64,000 bases of DNA from assembly GCA_003142855.1 (NCBI GenBank), contig PLNW01000162.1, positions 62,001-126,000 of the forward strand, written 5' to 3'. Under the pieces are notes generated by a model. The model was not told where the DNA came from and did not search any database. It saw only the letters and a program-made list of their open reading frames with translations. A program made the position numbers and the translations under genes. Positions 35,579 to 44,761 of this stretch are shown piece by piece (position 1 is the first letter of the stretch; every line of letters starts with the position of its first letter). Origin of the DNA: Myxococcales bacterium (GTDB lineage: Bacteria; Myxococcota_A; Polyangia; Fen-1088).

Positions 35579-36854
35579 GCACCATCGCATCCATCCATGC
35601 CCGAGAGATTCTCGATTCGCGCGGCAATCCCACGGTCGAGGTCGACGTCCGGCTCAGCGACGGCAGCTTCGGCCGCGCCGCGGTTCCCTCGGGCGCGTCC
35701 ACCGGCAGCCGTGAAGCCCTCGAGCTGCGCGACGGCGACAAGAAGCGCTACGGCGGCAAGGGCGTGCGGCGCGCGGTGGCCAACGTCAACGAAACGCTGT
35801 ACCCCGCGCTCAAGGGCAGCGACGCTTCCGACCAGGCGGCCCTCGACAAGCGCATGTGCGGCCTCGACGGCACAGCCAACAAGGACAAGCTGGGTGCCAC
35901 GCCATCCTCGGGGTATCCCTGGCGGTGGCTCGCGCGGCCGTGGCCTCGGCGGGCAAGCCGCTCTACCAGCACCTGGGCGGCGGCGCAGCCGACCTTCTGC
36001 CCGTGCCCATGTTCAAGATCATGAACGGGGGCGCCCACGCCGACAACAGCGTCGATTTCCAGGAGTTCATGATCGCGCCGGTGGGTGCGCCTTCCCTCGC
36101 CGAGGCGCTGCGCATGGGCGCGGAAAGCTACCACGCACTCAAGTCCATCCTGAAGGGCAAGGGCTACTCGACCGCGATCGGCGACGAGGGCGGATTCGCG
36201 CCCAACCTCAAGGCCAACGTGGAGGCGGTCGAGGTCATCCTCCTAGGCATCGAGAAGGCCGGGCTCAAGCCAGGCAAGGACGTGGCCATCGCGCTCGATC
36301 CGGCGGCGAGCGAATTCTATGAGGACGGCGCCTACCTGTTCCGCAAGTCCGACGGCAGCCGGCACAGCTCAGTCGAGATGGTGGCCTTCTGGGAGGACTG
36401 GGTTCGGCAGTTCCCCATCTGGGGCATCGAGGACGGCCTGGCCGAGGATGACTGGAAGGGCTGGCAGCTTATGACCGAGCGGATGGGCAATAGGATCCAG
36501 CTCGTGGGCGACGACATCTTCGTCACCAACCCCGCGATCATCCGGCGCGCGGTGGCGGAGAAGGTGGGCAATGCGGTCCTCATCAAGCTCAACCAGATCG
36601 GAACCCTGACCGAGACCCTGGAGGCCATCGCGATCGCCCGCGCGGCCCACTACGGTATCGTGGTAAGCCATCGCTCGGGCGAGACGCCCGACGACTTCAT
36701 CGCCGACTTGACGGTCGCGACGCGGGCCGGGCAGCTCAAGACCGGCGCGCCCTGTCGCGGCGAGCGCGTGGCCAAGTACAACCAGCTCTTGCGCATCGAG
36801 GAGGAATTGGGCAGCAAGGCAAAGTACGCCGGGGCCGCAGTGTACGGCCGGTAG
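35575..36854 (+). pseudogene. eno: Enolase, full length but with a single-base frameshift
   Basis: Enolase converts 2-phosphoglycerate to phosphoenolpyruvate and is inhibited by fluoride with phosphate and Mg. The frame from 35575 is normal (IHAREILDSRGNPTVEVDV; SGASTGSREALELRDGD) up to NKDKLGA at 35898. The next codons should read AAC-GCC-ATC; only AC-GCC-ATC is present, so one A is missing at 35899. The rest continues in the next frame without damage: MNGGAHADNSVDFQEFM, GDEGGFAPN, LIKLNQIGTLTET, SHRSGETPD, ending at 36854. The total would be about 426 residues, with all catalytic residues intact. This could be a recent inactivation, a sequencing error or a recoding site. It is translationally coupled to the GTPase gene. 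Confidence 0.85.
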
Positions 36855-36915
36855 CACGGCACGCTCCCCAACACCGACGGCGACACTAGTCCTGGTGACG
36901 CCATCGAACGGCGCT

Positions 36916-37063
36916 ACAATGCCGGCCTCACGACCTACTCGACCATGAAACGAAAAGGTACACGCAACAGGGGCCTGCGCCCTGGCCGCCCTCAACGTGG
37001 GACTGATGTTTCGCCGCAGGAGCAGCCGGGGACGTAGTGTCCAGATTGTTGGCCCGAGCGCGA
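36916..37063 (+). pseudogene. Decayed 3' fragment of a second crcB
   Basis: This stretch matches the 3' third of crcB (32437-32580) at DNA level. GACCTACTCGACC, then 28 consecutive identical bases around GCCCTGGCCGCCCTCAACGT, and GAGCAGCCGGGGACGT are shared, but small deletions between the blocks destroy the frame. The near-identity of the blocks means the duplication, or a gene conversion with the intact crcB, is fairly recent. It follows eno by about 60 nt, which suggests an eno-crcB arrangement once existed. Nothing is recognised in 36855-36915. Confidence 0.75.
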
Positions 37064-37092
37064 TGGGCTCGCCGGCAAGGTGGAACTAGCGC

Positions 37093-38667
37093 ATGCAGCG
37101 ATCCAGGCGAAGGTCGGGCTCGAAACAGCGTCGAGCCGCGCGTGCGGCGGAAAACGGCGGCCGAGAAACCACGGGCGTTGCTTCTGTTCCGAATCGCAAC
37201 GTCAGTCGAGCCATTGTGGCTGGCCTAGTCGTGGTTTCCGCGTTTCTGCTGCTGTGGAATCTCGGCGACCAGCGCCTGTGGGACGACGAGGCGCAAACCG
37301 CGCTCATCAGCCAGACCATCCTGGACCATGGCCTGCCCCTGGGACACGACGGGGTGAATTCCTTTTCTCAGGAAGCGGGCGCGGAATTCGGCGCCGACCA
37401 CGTCTATAAGTGGCATCCCTGGCTGCCCTTCTATTTGCTGGCGGCGTTCTTTCGGCTGTTCGGCGTGAGTACCTTCACGGCGCGTCTGCCCTTTGCGTTG
37501 CTGGGGATTGGCTGCCCTGTGCTGGTCTATTTTCTGGCAACGGCGCTGCTTGCTCGGCGGCGCGTGGCCATCGCCGCCGCGACCTTGCTGGTCTTTTCTG
37601 TTCCTTTCCTGCTGCTGGCCAAACAATGCCGTTACTACAGCCCGGCCATGTTACTGTCCTTGCTCGGGCTGTACGGCTACGCGAGCGGCAAGCATCGCAG
37701 CGTGCTGGCGCCCGCCTCGGTGCTGCTGTTCTACACGCAGAATATCTACTTTCTCACGCTGTGGCTGGCAGTTCTGATCCACGCGGCACTGTGGAAGCAT
37801 GAGTGGCGAAAGGAGCTGCTTCTGCTTTTCACCGCGGCTGCGGCCTTGTGCGCGCCCTGGGTTATTTACACCCTGGGTGTGAGCTACCGACAGGCCTATC
37901 CCGGCGTGCTGACCTGGGCGCAGTTTCTTCGCTTCCTCGGCCCCTACGCGAGCCAGATCCGTGCGTATCTCTTTTCGCCCTTTGTGTTGCTGGCACCGGC
38001 AGTGGTCATGGTTGTGCGCGTACTGCGCAAGCAAGCGCCCATACATCGTGGTCAATGGAATGGCGTGGTCTTATTGGTGATCTATGTCGTCGTCTCCTAC
38101 CTGGTGCTGTGCAGTTTCAGCGTGCTGCCTTTCTTCAGATATCTCGGCCCCATGATCCCGGTCCTGTGCTTGCTCACGGCGCTCGTGCTGGAGGGACTGG
38201 CCAGCATCCACACGCTGGTCTTTGCCGCCGCGGTGGCATGGGTCATCCTGAGCGGAAACATCGGCCGCTACCTTCACGAGATCACGCATGACTTCCGCGG
38301 GCCCATCAGAGGGATAACGGACTACCTGCAACGGAACGCCAAGCCCAGCGACGTGGTCGCCATCACCTACGGGGATCTGCCCATCAAGTTCTACAACCAC
38401 CTGCGCGTGGTGGGCGGGCTCACCGGGGAAGACCTGACCCCGGGTCGGAGCGCCGACTGGATCATCATGCGCAAGCATGTGACCTGCGTGAAGGATCTGA
38501 AGGTGGGAAAGTACCTGCACCACAACGTGGACTGGAAGAGCTACACTCCCATCACCATCGACGCCCCTGACACCATCTTCGAGAACCGGGAGGATCCGGC
38601 CGTGCACCTCTTCGAGAGCAACACCACCGAGGACAAGGTCGTCATCCTGAAACGGACCGGGGGATAG
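37093..38667 (+). CDS. GT-C fold membrane glycosyltransferase (ArnT/PMT-like)
   Basis: The 524-residue protein has a basic cytosolic start (QRSRRRSGSKQRRAAR), a first helix near residues 37-53 and the acidic loop WDDEAQTALISQTIL near residue 62, the hallmark of ArnT/PMT enzymes. About ten more membrane segments follow, then a ~130-residue soluble C-terminal domain. Polyprenyl-phosphate sugar donors are usual for the family. It ends one codon before the next GT-C gene (adjacent TAG and ATG), so the pair is one operon. Substrate unknown. Confidence 0.82.
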   Translation: MQRSRRRSGSKQRRAARAAENGGRETTGVASVPNRNVSRAIVAGLVVVSAFLLLWNLGDQRLWDDEAQTALISQTILDHGLPLGHDGVNSFSQEAGAEFGADHVYKWHPWLPFYLLAAFFRLFGVSTFTARLPFALLGIGCPVLVYFLATALLARRRVAIAAATLLVFSVPFLLLAKQCRYYSPAMLLSLLGLYGYASGKHRSVLAPASVLLFYTQNIYFLTLWLAVLIHAALWKHEWRKELLLLFTAAAALCAPWVIYTLGVSYRQAYPGVLTWAQFLRFLGPYASQIRAYLFSPFVLLAPAVVMVVRVLRKQAPIHRGQWNGVVLLVIYVVVSYLVLCSFSVLPFFRYLGPMIPVLCLLTALVLEGLASIHTLVFAAAVAWVILSGNIGRYLHEITHDFRGPIRGITDYLQRNAKPSDVVAITYGDLPIKFYNHLRVVGGLTGEDLTPGRSADWIIMRKHVTCVKDLKVGKYLHHNVDWKSYTPITIDAPDTIFENREDPAVHLFESNTTEDKVVILKRTGG

Positions 38668-40566
38668 ATGGGCCGGCGAAGCGCAGGCAAAGGCGGACGA
38701 TCGTGGCGCGCAGCACGTGAAAAGGCGCCGCCTCCGCCGGCGGAGGCCCCTGCGATAGCCGAGCGGCTGCCGCGGGCGGCACCGACCGGGCTCATCGGGC
38801 TGGTGACCGCGATCATGCTGTCGTGGACCTGGGACCGCTGGCCCAATTTGCTCGTCGATTTTGGGCGCGATTTGTACACCGCGGCCCAACTGGCCCAGGG
38901 CAAGGTCTTGTACCGGGACGTCGCCTTTTTCACCGGGCCGCTGTCGCCCTACCTGAATGCCCTGTGGTTTCATCTGTTCGGGCCGACATTGCAGACCCTG
39001 GTGTTCTGCAACGTGATTCTATTCATCGGTTTTCTGTGGCTGCTTTATCAGGTGCTGCGCCGGGTGGGCAGCCGAACCGCAGCGACTGCGGCCACTGTCG
39101 TGTTTGTGACTATGTTCGGCCTGGCCGACCTGGTGCCCATGGGCAACTACAATTTCATCTGCCCCTATTCGCACGACATGGTCCACGGCTTGGCCTTGAG
39201 CCTGGGCGCGATTCTCTGCCTGGCCCGCTACACCGATGCTTTGTCTGCACGGCTAGCTGTTCTGGCAGGCGTGCAACTGGGACTGGTGTTTCTGACCCGC
39301 GCCGAGATTTCGTTCCCTGCCTGGGTGGCCTGCGGCCTGGGATTGGCAGCAACCCTGGCCTATGACCCTCGCGCGCATGCAAAACGCGGGGCGATCTTGG
39401 CGCAGGTCTTGGCACCAGCTCTGGCGGTCCCGCTCGCAGCCCTCGCGCTGCTGGCCAGGCACATGCCGTGGACAAGCGCTGTGCGTGGCGTGCTCGGCTC
39501 GTGGGTGTGGCTCTTCGATACCAACGTCAATGCCTTGAACTTCTACCGCGAGAGCATCGGACTCGACCACGTTGAGATCAACCTGCGCCGGATGCTTGCT
39601 TGGGGTGTGATCTACACACTCGCGCTCATTCCGTTCATGGTCGCGGCCCTGGGGATTCGCGCGGAACAGGGCCGCCGCAAGGCCATCTGGTTCCTGGTCG
39701 CCGCCACCGCGGCTGTGTTCATGGCCGCCCTGTGGCGCCACATCCTTCCCTCGGAGCTGGCGCGTCCCCTGCCGCTATTTCTGGCTATCCTCGCTGTGGT
39801 GACCATCCAGGCGCTGGCCAAGAAGCGAGGCGAGCCTGTTGCCCGCGGGCAGTTGACCACGCGCTTAATGCTCGTCGTCCTTGGGATGGGACTGCTGGGG
39901 AAAATCCTGCTCAACGCGCGCTTCTACAATTACGGCTTCGTCCTGGCGGTGCCGGCCACCATGCTGGTGGTTCTGGCCCTGCTCGATTGGATCCCGGCAG
40001 CCATCGCCCGGCATGGCGGCTCAGCAAGCGGCTTCCGCCTCATGGGCCTTGCCCTGCTGGCCGGCTTCGTGACTGTGCACCTGCAAATCAGCGGGCTTAG
40101 CCTTTCCCGCAATATCGTTACCGTCGGCGAGGGCGCCAATTCCTTCCTGTCCGACAATCGCGCCAACCAGGTCAACGTCCTGCTGACCTTCCTGGCGCGC
40201 AAGGTGCCGCCCGGCAAGACCCTGGCCGTGGTGCCCGAGGGGGCGATGATCAACGTGCTGGCACAACGGGTGAACCCGAATCCCTGCCTCAACCTGATGC
40301 CCCCGGAGATTGCTTCCCTGGGCGAGGCGTACGTGTTGCAGCAACTTCAGAAGACGCCCCCTGAGATTCTTGTCCTCGATCTGGACCGGATATCGTCCAA
40401 TGGTCTGTTGTTCCGCAATGAACCCTACGCGTCGCAAATCGCTGCCTGGATTGTCGCCAACTATGAACTGATGGAGCGCTTTGAAACCCCGCCTCAAGAA
40501 CCAATGCAACTGCGACTCGGAGTGATGCAATTTCGGCCGAAGGGAGAGGCGGGGCCGCCAAGGTGA
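38668..40566 (+). CDS. Multipass membrane protein, probable GT-C glycosyltransferase
   Basis: The 632-residue protein has a basic N-terminus, a helix near residues 32-52, and a first loop VDFGRDLYTAAQLAQGKVLYRDV that keeps acidic residues where GT-C catalytic aspartates sit. About eleven membrane segments and a soluble tail of roughly 150 residues follow (FLARKVPPGKTLAVVPEGA; PPEILVLDLDRIS). It matches large family-39-like membrane proteins often found in cell-surface polysaccharide or lipoprotein glycosylation loci. It is directly downstream of another GT-C gene and opposite recQ. Confidence 0.68.
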   Translation: MGRRSAGKGGRSWRAAREKAPPPPAEAPAIAERLPRAAPTGLIGLVTAIMLSWTWDRWPNLLVDFGRDLYTAAQLAQGKVLYRDVAFFTGPLSPYLNALWFHLFGPTLQTLVFCNVILFIGFLWLLYQVLRRVGSRTAATAATVVFVTMFGLADLVPMGNYNFICPYSHDMVHGLALSLGAILCLARYTDALSARLAVLAGVQLGLVFLTRAEISFPAWVACGLGLAATLAYDPRAHAKRGAILAQVLAPALAVPLAALALLARHMPWTSAVRGVLGSWVWLFDTNVNALNFYRESIGLDHVEINLRRMLAWGVIYTLALIPFMVAALGIRAEQGRRKAIWFLVAATAAVFMAALWRHILPSELARPLPLFLAILAVVTIQALAKKRGEPVARGQLTTRLMLVVLGMGLLGKILLNARFYNYGFVLAVPATMLVVLALLDWIPAAIARHGGSASGFRLMGLALLAGFVTVHLQISGLSLSRNIVTVGEGANSFLSDNRANQVNVLLTFLARKVPPGKTLAVVPEGAMINVLAQRVNPNPCLNLMPPEIASLGEAYVLQQLQKTPPEILVLDLDRISSNGLLFRNEPYASQIAAWIVANYELMERFETPPQEPMQLRLGVMQFRPKGEAGPPR

Positions 40567-40586
40567 GTGGGCGCGTCGCACACCCC

Positions 40587-42365
40587 TCACTTCGCCTTGC
40601 CTCTCCCCGCCGCCGCTAACCGCCGGCTTCCGGCGGGCGCCAGGGCGGCGAGAAAGACGTCGCCGTAGCTGGCCAATTTCTTGGGGCCCACGCCGGAGAC
40701 GGCGAGAAACTCGGCGCGCGTGCGCGGGCGCGCGGCGGCCAAGGCCAGCAGGGTGGCGTCGCTGAAGATCACGTAGGCCGGCACTTTGCGGCTGTCGGCC
40801 AGACGCTTGCGCAGACCCTTGAGCGCCAAGAACAAGGCTTCTTCTTCGCTCGACGGCAGGTCAGCCGTTGCGGCCATCGCGGCCTTGCCCCGTCGCTTGC
40901 TCACCGGCTTGCTCTTGGCCACCACATCGAAGCTTGCGCAGATGTCGCAGGACGCGCGGCAGGTACCCATGGATTCGCCGAAATAGCCGGCCAAGCCCTG
41001 GTGTCGGCAAGTCGTGGCGTCGGCGAGGCGGAACATCTCGCGCACGCGCAAGCGGTGCTGCTGCAGAACCTCGGACGTGGTTTCTGCGTTCAGCTCGAAC
41101 AGGCGGTCGTAGTTGGCCACGTCGGCCCACGAGTAGAAGAGCACGCAGTCGCTGGCCACGCCGTCGCGGCCCGCCCGGCCGATCTCTTGATAGTAGGCCT
41201 CGATGGACCGAGGCATGTCGCGGTGGATGACGGTGCGCACATTGGACTTGTCGATGCCCATGCCGAAGGCGATGGTCGCCACCACCACATCCGCCTCGTC
41301 GCAACGAAAGGCGTCCTGCACGCGCGATCGCTGGCGCGGCTCCATGCCGGCGTGATAGGCGAGGGCGCGCACGCCGTGCTTGCTGAGAAATTCGGCGGTT
41401 TGTTCGGTCGATTTTCGCGACAGGCAATACACGATGCCGCTTTGGTCGCGGCGGCTGCACAGCAGGCGCAGGATGCGGTCGCGCACGCCCGGGGCGTCGT
41501 CGCCCTTGCGATAGGCTGACAGGTGCAGATTGGGCCGAAAGAAACTGCCGCGAAAAGTGGCAGGCGCCTGCATGCCCAGTTGCTGGCCGATGTCGTGCAC
41601 CACCTCGGCCGTGGCCGTGGCGGTGAGGGCCAGCACCGGGGGATTGCCCAGCCGGGCCTTGAGCCCCGAAAGATTCCGATACGCGGGACGAAAATCGTGG
41701 CCCCACTGGCTGATGCAATGGGCTTCGTCCACTGCCAGCAGGCGCGGACGCACGCGCCCCATGAGCGGGCCGAGCGACGCCTCCAGTCCCTCGGGCGCGG
41801 CATAGACCAATTCGAATTCGCCACGCAAGACCGCGGCCACGCGCCGGCCGCGCTCGTCGGGCTCCAGGCTGGAATTGACAAAGGTCGCGCGCAGGCCAAA
41901 CTCGGTCAGGGCGTCGACCTGGTCTTTCATCAGGGCAATGAGAGGCGAGATGACCAGGGTGGTGCCGCCCAGAAGCCGCGCCGGAATCTGGAAGGTGATC
42001 GACTTACCCGCGCCCGTGGGCATGACGCCCACGCAGTCGCGGCCGGCGAGAATGGTGCCGATGATCGCCTCTTGGCCAGGCCGGAACGACGGATAGCCGA
42101 AAACCTCCTGCAACATCTTGCGCGCTCGCGCAAGGTCGGCGCCGGGGTCTTGGTTCTTGAGGCTGCCCGCGATGCTGCGCAGGGTTTCCACGTCGCTGCT
42201 GGAAAACAAGTGAGGTCGCGCCCGCCAGCCAGCGCGCAGTCGATCGAGATCGGCCTGGCAGGCCGCGCCCGCCCGCTCGCCGCGCTCCACGCATAGGCGC
42301 AGCGCCGCGATGGCATCGAGCACATCATCGCGCGTGTGCAGGTCAGCGGAGCCATCGTCAAACAA
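40587..42365 (-). CDS. recQ: RecQ-family ATP-dependent DNA helicase
   Basis: The 592-residue 3'-5' helicase acts in recombination repair. After an atypical ~80-residue N-terminus come FGYPSFRPGQEAI, Walker A MPTGAGKS (115-122), DEAH (213-216), ALTATAT, the helicase motifs SGIVYCLSRKSTEQTAEFL and IGRAGRDG, and the zinc site CRHQGL..CRASCDIC. The C-terminus has an HRDC domain (LFLALKGLRKRLADSRKVP, PAYVIFSDATLLALA). The winged-helix region between zinc and HRDC seems short or absent. The start is TTG and overlaps the stop of the MFS-like gene by 8 nt; the N-terminus is therefore less certain. Confidence 0.9.
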   Translation of the reverse strand: MFDDGSADLHTRDDVLDAIAALRLCVERGERAGAACQADLDRLRAGWRARPHLFSSSDVETLRSIAGSLKNQDPGADLARARKMLQEVFGYPSFRPGQEAIIGTILAGRDCVGVMPTGAGKSITFQIPARLLGGTTLVISPLIALMKDQVDALTEFGLRATFVNSSLEPDERGRRVAAVLRGEFELVYAAPEGLEASLGPLMGRVRPRLLAVDEAHCISQWGHDFRPAYRNLSGLKARLGNPPVLALTATATAEVVHDIGQQLGMQAPATFRGSFFRPNLHLSAYRKGDDAPGVRDRILRLLCSRRDQSGIVYCLSRKSTEQTAEFLSKHGVRALAYHAGMEPRQRSRVQDAFRCDEADVVVATIAFGMGIDKSNVRTVIHRDMPRSIEAYYQEIGRAGRDGVASDCVLFYSWADVANYDRLFELNAETTSEVLQQHRLRVREMFRLADATTCRHQGLAGYFGESMGTCRASCDICASFDVVAKSKPVSKRRGKAAMAATADLPSSEEEALFLALKGLRKRLADSRKVPAYVIFSDATLLALAAARPRTRAEFLAVSGVGPKKLASYGDVFLAALAPAGSRRLAAAGRGKAK

Positions 42366-42927
42366 GCGGGGCTCTCGCCGGTTTTTCCTTAACCGCCAGG
42401 AAGGCGGCGAACATGTCGATGATGCCCATGCTCACGAACAGCACCTTGAAGGAAAAGTAGGCCACGATGACTCCGCCGAGGAGCGCCGCGACTCCCGCCA
42501 CCAGGTGTGTGCCCCCCGACCAGATCGACCAATGCCTGGCCGACGAGTCCTCGATGGCGTCGGTGAAGAGTGAGTCCCAGGCCGGCTCGACCAGTCCGGT
42601 GGCCAGCCCGGCGATCACCTGAGCACCGAAGAGCTGCCAGCGGTTCTGCACGAAGATGTACGAGAGGTCGCAAGCAGCCGACCCAAGGAACCCCAGGACC
42701 AGGAAGGTCTTCACGTGGTGCTGAAAACACGGCCGCGTGCCGATCAGACTGACGAAGACTCCGGTGGCCATGGAAAAGCAGGCAAAGGCGATGCCGGCAT
42801 CGAGAATGCTGCCTCCGACGCTCTCGGTGAAGACAGCGTACATCGGCACCAGCATCGACTCGGCGAAGGTGGTGAGGAGACTGATAACGACGAGCAGCCG
42901 CCGTTGTCGAGAGAAGGAACTCGGCAT
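42358..42927 (-). CDS. Half-size MFS-like membrane protein
   Basis: The 189-residue protein has six membrane segments and resembles one six-helix half of an MFS transporter (FAESMLVPMYAVFTESVGG at the start; QVIAGLATGLVEPAWDSLFTDAIED in the middle). MFS transporters are usually twice this size, so it is either a naturally short member or a truncated gene fixed as is. No remnant of the missing half is seen downstream, where recQ begins within 8 nt. Function unknown. Confidence 0.6.
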   Translation of the reverse strand: MPSSFSRQRRLLVVISLLTTFAESMLVPMYAVFTESVGGSILDAGIAFACFSMATGVFVSLIGTRPCFQHHVKTFLVLGFLGSAACDLSYIFVQNRWQLFGAQVIAGLATGLVEPAWDSLFTDAIEDSSARHWSIWSGGTHLVAGVAALLGGVIVAYFSFKVLFVSMGIIDMFAAFLAVKEKPARAPLV

Positions 42928-43012
42928 CGAATGATAGGTGGCAGGTGGACGGGAGCTATCCCGGACTACGCACGACCCAGTTTTGAGGGGACGGCTGCGC
43001 TGCCAGGCATGC

Positions 43013-43255
43013 CTATTTCGGCCCGCCGACGATGATGTCCCGTAGCCCCTGTACCGTTAGCCGGGGAGTCCTTTTCTCTTCCTCAAAGATGATCTGCGCC
43101 ATAGTGGAAGTCGTGATGTCGCCACCGGTGCCGTGAGCGACAACCTGGATTTCCTCTCCCTGGCGAATCAGAGCGGCGAGCTGTTGTAGGGTTACGTAGT
43201 GGCTGTCGACAGTGTCGTACAGCTTTCGGTTCGAGTAGCGGCGAATGATCCTCAT
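43013..43255 (-). CDS. PhaR N-terminal-type DNA-binding protein (PHB regulator domain)
   Basis: The 80-residue protein is almost exactly the N-terminal domain of polyhydroxyalkanoate synthesis repressors: RIIRRYSNRKLYDTVDSHYV, LQQLAALIRQGEEIQVV and STMAQIIFEEE. In PhaR this domain binds DNA and is followed by accumulation-regulator domains, which are absent here. A stand-alone form is common in myxobacteria and related groups. No PHB genes are nearby. It is divergent from the AT-hook gene, with about 100 nt between the starts. Confidence 0.82.
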   Translation of the reverse strand: MRIIRRYSNRKLYDTVDSHYVTLQQLAALIRQGEEIQVVAHGTGGDITTSTMAQIIFEEEKRTPRLTVQGLRDIIVGGPK

Positions 43256-43356
43256 CTAATGCACTATAGCATGTTCAAACCTGACCGCCTGGATTTGGTT
43301 GCCGATTTTCCATTTGCCCCTTACCATTGGCGGTCAAAGAACCCCCTGGAGAACCA

Positions 43357-43887
43357 ATGCCCAACACCGACCCCAACATCACCGCTCAGATCGAAACCTT
43401 CACCCGCCAGATCGTGGCCACCGTGGAAGCAGCCGTCACTCAACGAATCCAGGCTGCCCTTGCCGATGCCCTCGGCGTTCCACAGAAGCGCGGGCCTGGC
43501 CGGCCACCCAAGCAGGCCGTGGCCCGTGTGGCACCCGTGGCGGCGCGGAAGAAGCAGCTGTGTCCCGTGCCCGGCTGCAAGAACCCAGCAGCACCGATCT
43601 TCGGGATGGTCTGCAAAGATCACAAGAACGTGGCCAAGAGCAAGATCAAGAAGTACCGTGAAGAGCGGCGGGAAGGCAAGGTCACGCGGCCGACTGCGGC
43701 CCAGCCGGCGAAGGCACGGAAAGTGAAGAAGGTCACGCCGAAGGTTGCGCGGGCGCGGAAGCTTCAAGGACAATACTTGGGTGCCTTGAAGTCGCTGCAA
43801 GGCGCGGACAGGGCCAAGGTTAAGCAGATGGCCGCCGAGAAGGGCGTTGCCGACGCCGTGAAGCTCGCGCTCTCGCTCAAGAAGTAG
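43357..43887 (+). CDS. AT-hook protein with a C2-C-H zinc-type motif
   Basis: The 176-residue, very basic protein has an N-terminal helix (ITAQIETFTRQIVATVEAAV), an AT-hook core KRGPGRPPK near residue 45, a putative zinc site CPVPGCKNPAAPIFGMVCKDH near residue 70, and a Lys/Arg-rich tail. Small AT-hook/zinc proteins of this layout occur in many copies in myxobacterial genomes and probably bind DNA. The ATG at 43357 has GGAG 5 nt upstream; the ATG ten codons earlier lacks one. It stands alone. Confidence 0.72.
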   Translation: MPNTDPNITAQIETFTRQIVATVEAAVTQRIQAALADALGVPQKRGPGRPPKQAVARVAPVAARKKQLCPVPGCKNPAAPIFGMVCKDHKNVAKSKIKKYREERREGKVTRPTAAQPAKARKVKKVTPKVARARKLQGQYLGALKSLQGADRAKVKQMAAEKGVADAVKLALSLKK

Positions 43888-44039
43888 AGCTCGCAGACTG
43901 GTGCGGTTCGCCGGCGGCCACCCAATCCCCGGCACAAGACGATACCGGACTCGCGCCGCACCGCCGGCCGCGATGGGGGCGAGGCTTGTCCAGGAAACGG
44001 GAGGAAGGGGACGGCCACGAAAATGCAATGGAGTCGTCA

Positions 44040-44681
44040 ATGAGAATTTCAGACTGGCTTTGGCCAAGGTGGAAGCATTCCAATCCGAAGCTTCACCTGA
44101 CGGAGCGCCCAGCAGGCCCGGATCCGTTACCTGCGCGGACCTCGTATCCCAGCCGGACCGCTGGCCGATTCATGCTCTTGGCGATGGGACTCACGGCGGC
44201 TGTGTCGGTCGCGTCGGGCTGCAACCCGACATTGATGGAACGGCTCAAAAAGACCGCACCGTACCGAATCAGCGGGGAGATCCCGCCCTTCAAGCTCGAT
44301 TCAAGGGCGTCGATGGTCGTCTATGAAGGTAACGTCTCGCCTGACGAAGGTGACGCCGATGAGGTGCGGGATGTGCTTGCCAGCATGCTTCAGACTCGCT
44401 TCGGACAGCGGGGAGTGACACCCGCGCGATTTCGTCTCCACGTCCACGTGAGCTACTGGTGGTGGGTTTTCATCCTATGTGTTGACACCCAGCTCATCGG
44501 CTGTCCGACGGGGTACACCAGTGCTCGCACCACCCTGGAGCTGCAGGTCGGCGAGCAAATGTTCACTGCTCACGGCGAGGGGAGCGGGTACGGTGGGTTG
44601 TACTACAACAAACTGACAGGTATTGACAGCGCCGTCGGCGAGGCGATCAGTGATGCAATTGGGAACTTAACTTCCAGTTGA
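44040..44681 (+). CDS. Predicted lipoprotein of unknown function
   Basis: The frame encodes MLLAMGLTAAVSVASGC, a lipoprotein signal with lipobox VASGC, then a domain of about 150 residues (FKLDSRASMVVYEGNVSPD; LELQVGEQMFTAHGEGSG). The chosen ATG (44040) has GGAG 6 nt upstream but leaves a long 44-residue lead before the signal; ATG 44172 places the signal at the N-terminus but has no good ribosome-binding site. Tandem aromatic residues SYWWWVF mark a possible membrane-surface patch. The stop overlaps the frame of the next lipoprotein, so the two are probably one operon. Confidence 0.6.
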   Translation: MRISDWLWPRWKHSNPKLHLTERPAGPDPLPARTSYPSRTAGRFMLLAMGLTAAVSVASGCNPTLMERLKKTAPYRISGEIPPFKLDSRASMVVYEGNVSPDEGDADEVRDVLASMLQTRFGQRGVTPARFRLHVHVSYWWWVFILCVDTQLIGCPTGYTSARTTLELQVGEQMFTAHGEGSGYGGLYYNKLTGIDSAVGEAISDAIGNLTSS

Positions 44682-44761
44682 GAGATCACCTCATCGTGAA
44701 ATCAATTGATATTGCAAAAGGATTCGCGGCCCAGCCGATGACTTGCCCTGGGGCACGAATT

